A DNA stretch of 64,000 nucleotides from Cupriavidus sp. WKF15 (GTDB taxonomy: Bacteria; Pseudomonadota; Gammaproteobacteria; Burkholderiales; Burkholderiaceae): assembly GCF_029278605.1 (NCBI RefSeq), contig NZ_CP119572.1:310001-374000 (forward strand). Direction: 5' to 3'. The notes below the pieces were generated by a model. The model was given only the letters and a program-made list of their open reading frames with translations. It made no database searches and was not told the origin of the DNA. Position numbers and translations under genes: made by a program. Numbering within the stretch: the first letter of the stretch is position 1; the number at the start of each line of letters is the position of its first letter. Shown piece by piece: positions 60,975-64,000 of the stretch.

Positions 60975-61199
60975 GTGGACGAGTTGAAGGACGCGGTCAA
61001 GCGCAAGATGTCGTTTGCGCAGACCATGCGCGCGGTACTGTGGTCGTTCATCGGCCTGCGCAAGGGCGCGGAGCACGAGAGCGACATGGCCAGGCTGAAC
61101 CCGGTGCATGTGATCATTGCCGGGCTGATTGCGGTGGCGGTTTTCATCGCGATCCTTATCACGATCGTACGTGCCGTGGTCGGTTCGGCCGCGGCATAG
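60975..61199 (+). CDS. DUF2970 small membrane protein
   Basis: A 74-residue protein with a basic N-terminal half (LKDAVKRKMSFAQTMRAVLW) and a C-terminal membrane helix (VHVIIAGLIAVAVFIAILITIVR). The DUF2970 family sits in cytochrome oxidase operons, function unknown. GTG 60975 is chosen because AGGAGG stands seven bases upstream. It starts 16 bp after the ctaG stop, and coxC follows 109 bp later. Confidence 0.8.
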   Translation: MDELKDAVKRKMSFAQTMRAVLWSFIGLRKGAEHESDMARLNPVHVIIAGLIAVAVFIAILITIVRAVVGSAAA

Positions 61200-61308
61200 C
61201 AGGAAGTAGGGTAGACAAGAAAGCAGTGCGCGCCGGCAGCCAGGGAGGCAAGGCAAGCCGGACGCGCCGATAACGATTGAACCAAGACTCTGAGCTGGAG
61301 ATAAAAGA

Positions 61309-62169
61309 ATGAGTGCGAATCGCGCAAACGCTCCGTACTACTTCGTACCGGGACCGTCGCGCCACCCGATCACGGCAAGCTTCGGCCTGCTGCTGACCGG
61401 CGCCGGCGCTGCCGGCTGGGTGAACGGACAGCCCTGGGCGCCGTACCTGTGCGGCTTCGGCCTGCTGTGGTTCCTGTTCGTGCTCAAGAGCTGGTTCAGC
61501 GATGCCATCGGTGAATCCGAAGGGGGCATGTACGGCAAGAACATCGACCTGTCGTTCCGCTGGTCGATGGGCTGGTTCATCTTCTCCGAAGTGATGTTCT
61601 TCGCCGCCTTCTTCGGCGCGCTGTTCTACGCCCGCGCCATCGCCATGCCGTGGCTGGGCGACCTGGACAACAAGATCCTGTGGCCCGACTTCGCCGCCGT
61701 ATGGCCCAACACCGGCCCGGCCGGCGTGGTCGAGACCTTCCAGACCATGGGCCCATGGCCGATCCCGACCATCAACACCGCGCTGCTGCTGATGTCGGGC
61801 CTGACGCTGACCTGGGCGCACCACGCGCTGCTGGCCGGCAAGCGCAGCCAGGTGATCCAGGGCATGGTGCTGACCATCCTGCTGGGCGCGATCTTCATGT
61901 GCTTCCAGGCGTACGAGTACATGCACGCCTACTCGGAACTGAACCTGAAACTCACCTCGGGCGTCTATGGTTCGACGTTCTTCCTGCTGACCGGCTTCCA
62001 CGGCTTCCACGTGACCATGGGCGCGATCATGCTGACCGTGGTGCTGATCCGCGTGCTCAAGGGCCACTTCACGCCCGAGCATCACTTCGCGTTCGAAGGC
62101 GCCGCCTGGTACTGGCACTTCGTTGACGTGGTGTGGCTGTTCCTCTACGTCGTGGTGTACTGGCTGTAA
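61309..62169 (+). CDS. coxC: Cytochrome c oxidase subunit III
   Basis: A 286-residue membrane subunit with seven helices. Markers are PYYFVPGPSRHPITASFGLL, SMGWFIFSEVMFFAAFFGALFY, and TGFHGFHVTMGAIMLTVVLIR, with a C-terminal WYWHFVDVVWLFLYVVVYWL. It stabilises the oxidase and the proton uptake path. GGAG stands before the ATG. It is the last gene before the operon's terminator. Confidence 0.96.
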   Translation: MSANRANAPYYFVPGPSRHPITASFGLLLTGAGAAGWVNGQPWAPYLCGFGLLWFLFVLKSWFSDAIGESEGGMYGKNIDLSFRWSMGWFIFSEVMFFAAFFGALFYARAIAMPWLGDLDNKILWPDFAAVWPNTGPAGVVETFQTMGPWPIPTINTALLLMSGLTLTWAHHALLAGKRSQVIQGMVLTILLGAIFMCFQAYEYMHAYSELNLKLTSGVYGSTFFLLTGFHGFHVTMGAIMLTVVLIRVLKGHFTPEHHFAFEGAAWYWHFVDVVWLFLYVVVYWL

Positions 62170-62232
62170 GCAGCAGTTTGTCGTACCCGGCGGAAGGCCT
62201 GCAGCGCCTTTCGCCGCGGAACCACAAAACAG

Positions 62233-62274
62233 AAGCGCCGCAGGAGGGGAACCAGCCTGCGGCGCTTGTTTTTT
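62233..62274 (+). terminator. Rho-independent terminator of the cytochrome oxidase operon
   Basis: A 12-bp stem, AAGCGCCGCAGG/CCTGCGGCGCTT with an 11-nt loop, is followed by GTTTTTT. It lies between coxC and the convergent twin-TM gene. Confidence 0.9.
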
Positions 62275-62296
62275 GCGGTTTCGGGAAACCAGTCGG

Positions 62297-62506
62297 CTAC
62301 GGATTCATGCGGATGCCCGTGCTGTGGATCCAGCCCATCCAGTTTGAGAACAGGATGAACAGGAACAGCGCCACCGAGAAGCCCACGCGGAACATCAGCG
62401 AGCGCATCATGTTCGGCGTCCTGCCGCGGTCGCGCATCATGAAGAACAGGGCCGAGGCCAGACTGCCGATGATCAGGAGAAAGGCGACGATGATGACAAA
62501 GCGCAT
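62297..62506 (-). CDS. Twin transmembrane protein (DUF2909 type)
   Basis: A 69-residue protein of two membrane helices (FVIIVAFLLIIGSLASALFFM and VGFSVALFLFILFSNWMGW) joined by a basic loop (RDRGRTPNMMRSLM). It is a known neighbour of coxC and SURF1 in proteobacteria and is probably an assembly or small accessory factor of the oxidase. It faces the oxidase operon on the opposite strand and is divergent from the SURF1 gene (99 bp). Confidence 0.8.
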   Translation of the reverse strand: MRFVIIVAFLLIIGSLASALFFMMRDRGRTPNMMRSLMFRVGFSVALFLFILFSNWMGWIHSTGIRMNP

Positions 62507-62605
62507 GGCGGGGCAGGCTGGCCGCGATACGTGCCGCGGGCTCGTTGGCGGAAAGTGTCATTATCGCACCGCCGGCATGTTGCCGTACGCGCCGGGAGCG
62601 GGCCG

Positions 62606-63361
62606 ATGAAGCCGTGGCGAGCCCTGAGCCCGGTGCCGACTGTCGCGGCCGCGGTGGTGATCGCGGTGACCTGCGCGCTCGGCAACTGGCAGCTCAACCG
62701 CGCGCACGAGAAGCTCGCGCGCGCCGAACGTTTGCAGGCGCTGGCCGCGCAACCACCGGTGACGCTGACCACGGCGCCCGCCCGGGGCGACGTGGCCGAG
62801 CGCACCGTGCGCGTCACGGGCCGTTTCGACGCGAACCGGACCGTCTTGTTGGATAATCGGCCCCACGGCAATGGCACCGACAGCCGCGCCGGCTTCCTGG
62901 TGCTAACGCCCCTGGCGATCCAAGGTGACGGTGGCGCCGCCCGCAGCGTGCTGGTCTTGCGTGGCTGGCTGCCGCGCGATGCCCAGGACCGCACGCGCAT
63001 CGCGCCATTCGCGACGCCGGCCGGCGAGGTCACCATCGAAGGCACGGCACTTGCCGCCGTGCCCAAGGTCTATAGCCTCGGCCAGCCCGCCAGTGCCGAA
63101 GCCGGCCGCAGGATCCGCCAGAACGTGGACCTGGCCGCCTATGCAGCCGAGACCGGCGTGGCGTTGCAGCCGCTCGTGATCGAGCAGCGCACCGACACCG
63201 GCGACGGCCTCGCGCGCGACTGGGCGCCGGCCGATCTCGGGGCCGACCGGCACTACGGCTATGCCTTCCAGTGGTTCGGCCTGGCCGCGCTGACGCTGGT
63301 GCTGGTGATCGTGCTGGGCTGGCGCCGCGCGCGCCGGCTGGCGGCGGCGGGACAACCCTGA
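62606..63361 (+). CDS. SURF1-family cytochrome oxidase assembly protein
   Basis: A 251-residue protein with the SURF1 plan: an N-terminal membrane helix (VPTVAAAVVIAVTCALGNWQ), a periplasmic domain including NRPHGNGTDSRAGF and LVLRGWLPRD, and a C-terminal helix (YAFQWFGLAALTLVLVIVLGW). It helps insert heme a into subunit I. GGGAG stands before ATG 62606. It ends 73 bp before the SCO-like gene, on the same strand. Confidence 0.92.
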   Translation: MKPWRALSPVPTVAAAVVIAVTCALGNWQLNRAHEKLARAERLQALAAQPPVTLTTAPARGDVAERTVRVTGRFDANRTVLLDNRPHGNGTDSRAGFLVLTPLAIQGDGGAARSVLVLRGWLPRDAQDRTRIAPFATPAGEVTIEGTALAAVPKVYSLGQPASAEAGRRIRQNVDLAAYAAETGVALQPLVIEQRTDTGDGLARDWAPADLGADRHYGYAFQWFGLAALTLVLVIVLGWRRARRLAAAGQP

Positions 63362-63434
63362 CGGCCATCTGGCCACGGACAACAGGCGCGCGCGATTGCG
63401 CGGGCGCCACGACAAACGAACGACAGACGTACGC

Positions 63435-64000
63435 ATGCCACACCAAGACTCCGCCCCGGCCCCGGCCGGCACGGCATCTCCGCCGGACTCGCGCATCGAC
63501 GCGCGCACGCGCCGCGGCCGCCTCCAGATGCTGCTGCTGTTGCTGGTGTGCGCATCGCCGGTGATCGCGTCCTACCTGACCTTCTACGTGTTCAAGCCGG
63601 CCGGCGGCGCCACCAACTACGGCGCACTGATCGATCCGCAGCGTCCGATGCCGGCCGTGCGCGTCGCCAATGAGCGTGCCGAAGCCGTGCCGCTCGAGAG
63701 CTTTCGCGGCAAGTGGCTGCTGGTGACGACCGATCCGTCGGCCTGCGACGAGGCCTGCGCAAAGAAGCTGTTCACCATCCGCCAGATCCGTGCGGGCCAG
63801 GGCCAGGACCGGGAACGCATCGTGCCGGTCTGGCTGATCACGGATCAAGGCGCCGTCGATGAACGCCTGTCGGCGGCCTACAACGAGCCCTATGCCGGCG
63901 TGCGCTTCCTGCGCATGCCGCCTGACGTGGCACGGCAATGGCTGCCCGCGGCCGAGGGCGGCCGCATCGAAGACACCATCTTCCTGGTCGATCCGCTCGG
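63435..64000 (+). CDS. SCO/SenC-like membrane-anchored thioredoxin-fold protein, cut by window edge
   Basis: The first 188 residues of a protein with one N-terminal membrane helix (LQMLLLLLVCASPVIASYL) and a periplasmic thioredoxin-like domain. LESFRGKWLLVTTDPSACDEACAKK carries a C-x3-C copper or thiol motif like that of SCO proteins. Its position after SURF1 fits a role in maturing the CuA site. It is probably the cytochrome oxidase-associated SCO homologue common in betaproteobacteria. It has no stop in the window because it runs off the right end. Confidence 0.75.
   Translation, partial: MPHQDSAPAPAGTASPPDSRIDARTRRGRLQMLLLLLVCASPVIASYLTFYVFKPAGGATNYGALIDPQRPMPAVRVANERAEAVPLESFRGKWLLVTTDPSACDEACAKKLFTIRQIRAGQGQDRERIVPVWLITDQGAVDERLSAAYNEPYAGVRFLRMPPDVARQWLPAAEGGRIEDTIFLVDPL

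Overview
The window looks like chromosomal DNA of a high-GC betaproteobacterium of the family Burkholderiaceae, most likely Cupriavidus or a close relative. The case rests on gene content and order: an aa3 cytochrome oxidase operon with twin-TM protein and SURF1, gpmA-rhodanese-grxC-secB-gpsA, the permease-less PTS genes (EIIA-HPr-EI) next to gshA-gshB, a torF-glnK-amtB operon, and a nag gene set beside zwf. I saw no phage, IS, integron, CRISPR, rRNA or tRNA gene. It reads as ordinary core chromosome with an accessory-looking catabolic block at the left end.

Left block (1-13.9 kb): an hcaE-like dioxygenase gene (cut by the window edge) diverges from hcaR. Next come mhpR and mhpA-B-D-T-C, the hydroxylation and meta-cleavage route for 3-phenylpropionate and 3-(3-hydroxyphenyl)propionate, and then a LivKHMGF-type ABC importer that may bring in the aromatic acid. 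A palindromic operator and promoter in the mhpR-mhpA gap have the geometry expected of MhpR activation. From 14.1 to 18.9 kb lies dctA-dctB-dctD on the minus strand, with a near-consensus sigma-54 promoter and CCGGA-type palindromes upstream of dctA.

Middle (19-36 kb): a small 2Fe-2S ferredoxin, an alpha/beta hydrolase, dacC, a ybeD-like gene, an inverted REP pair, an rlmI-like methyltransferase, a UvrD-type helicase behind a LexA box, two thioredoxin-fold proteins, a lipoprotein, a LysE exporter, the nagR/porin/nagA/nagB-II/zwf amino-sugar cluster, comM and ubiK.

Right half (36-64 kb): torF-glnK-amtB behind a second sigma-54 promoter; an orphan terminator that may end a small RNA; gshA-gshB; the PTS genes; Fur-linked bfd and bfr; a 31-codon remnant of selD joined to intact selU/mnmH; a MoeB/ThiF-like gene; ctpA; gpmA; rhodanese-grxC-secB; gpsA; a Bug-type binding protein; trmL; comF; a BioC-like methyltransferase; and the cytochrome oxidase operon, ending in a SCO-like gene cut by the window edge.

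The most unusual items are the selD remnant beside a complete selU, the SOS-box helicase, the two sigma-54 promoters, the orphan terminator after amtB, and the short leader ORFs before mhpA. All assignments come from reading the sequence and remembered family knowledge. No database search was run.
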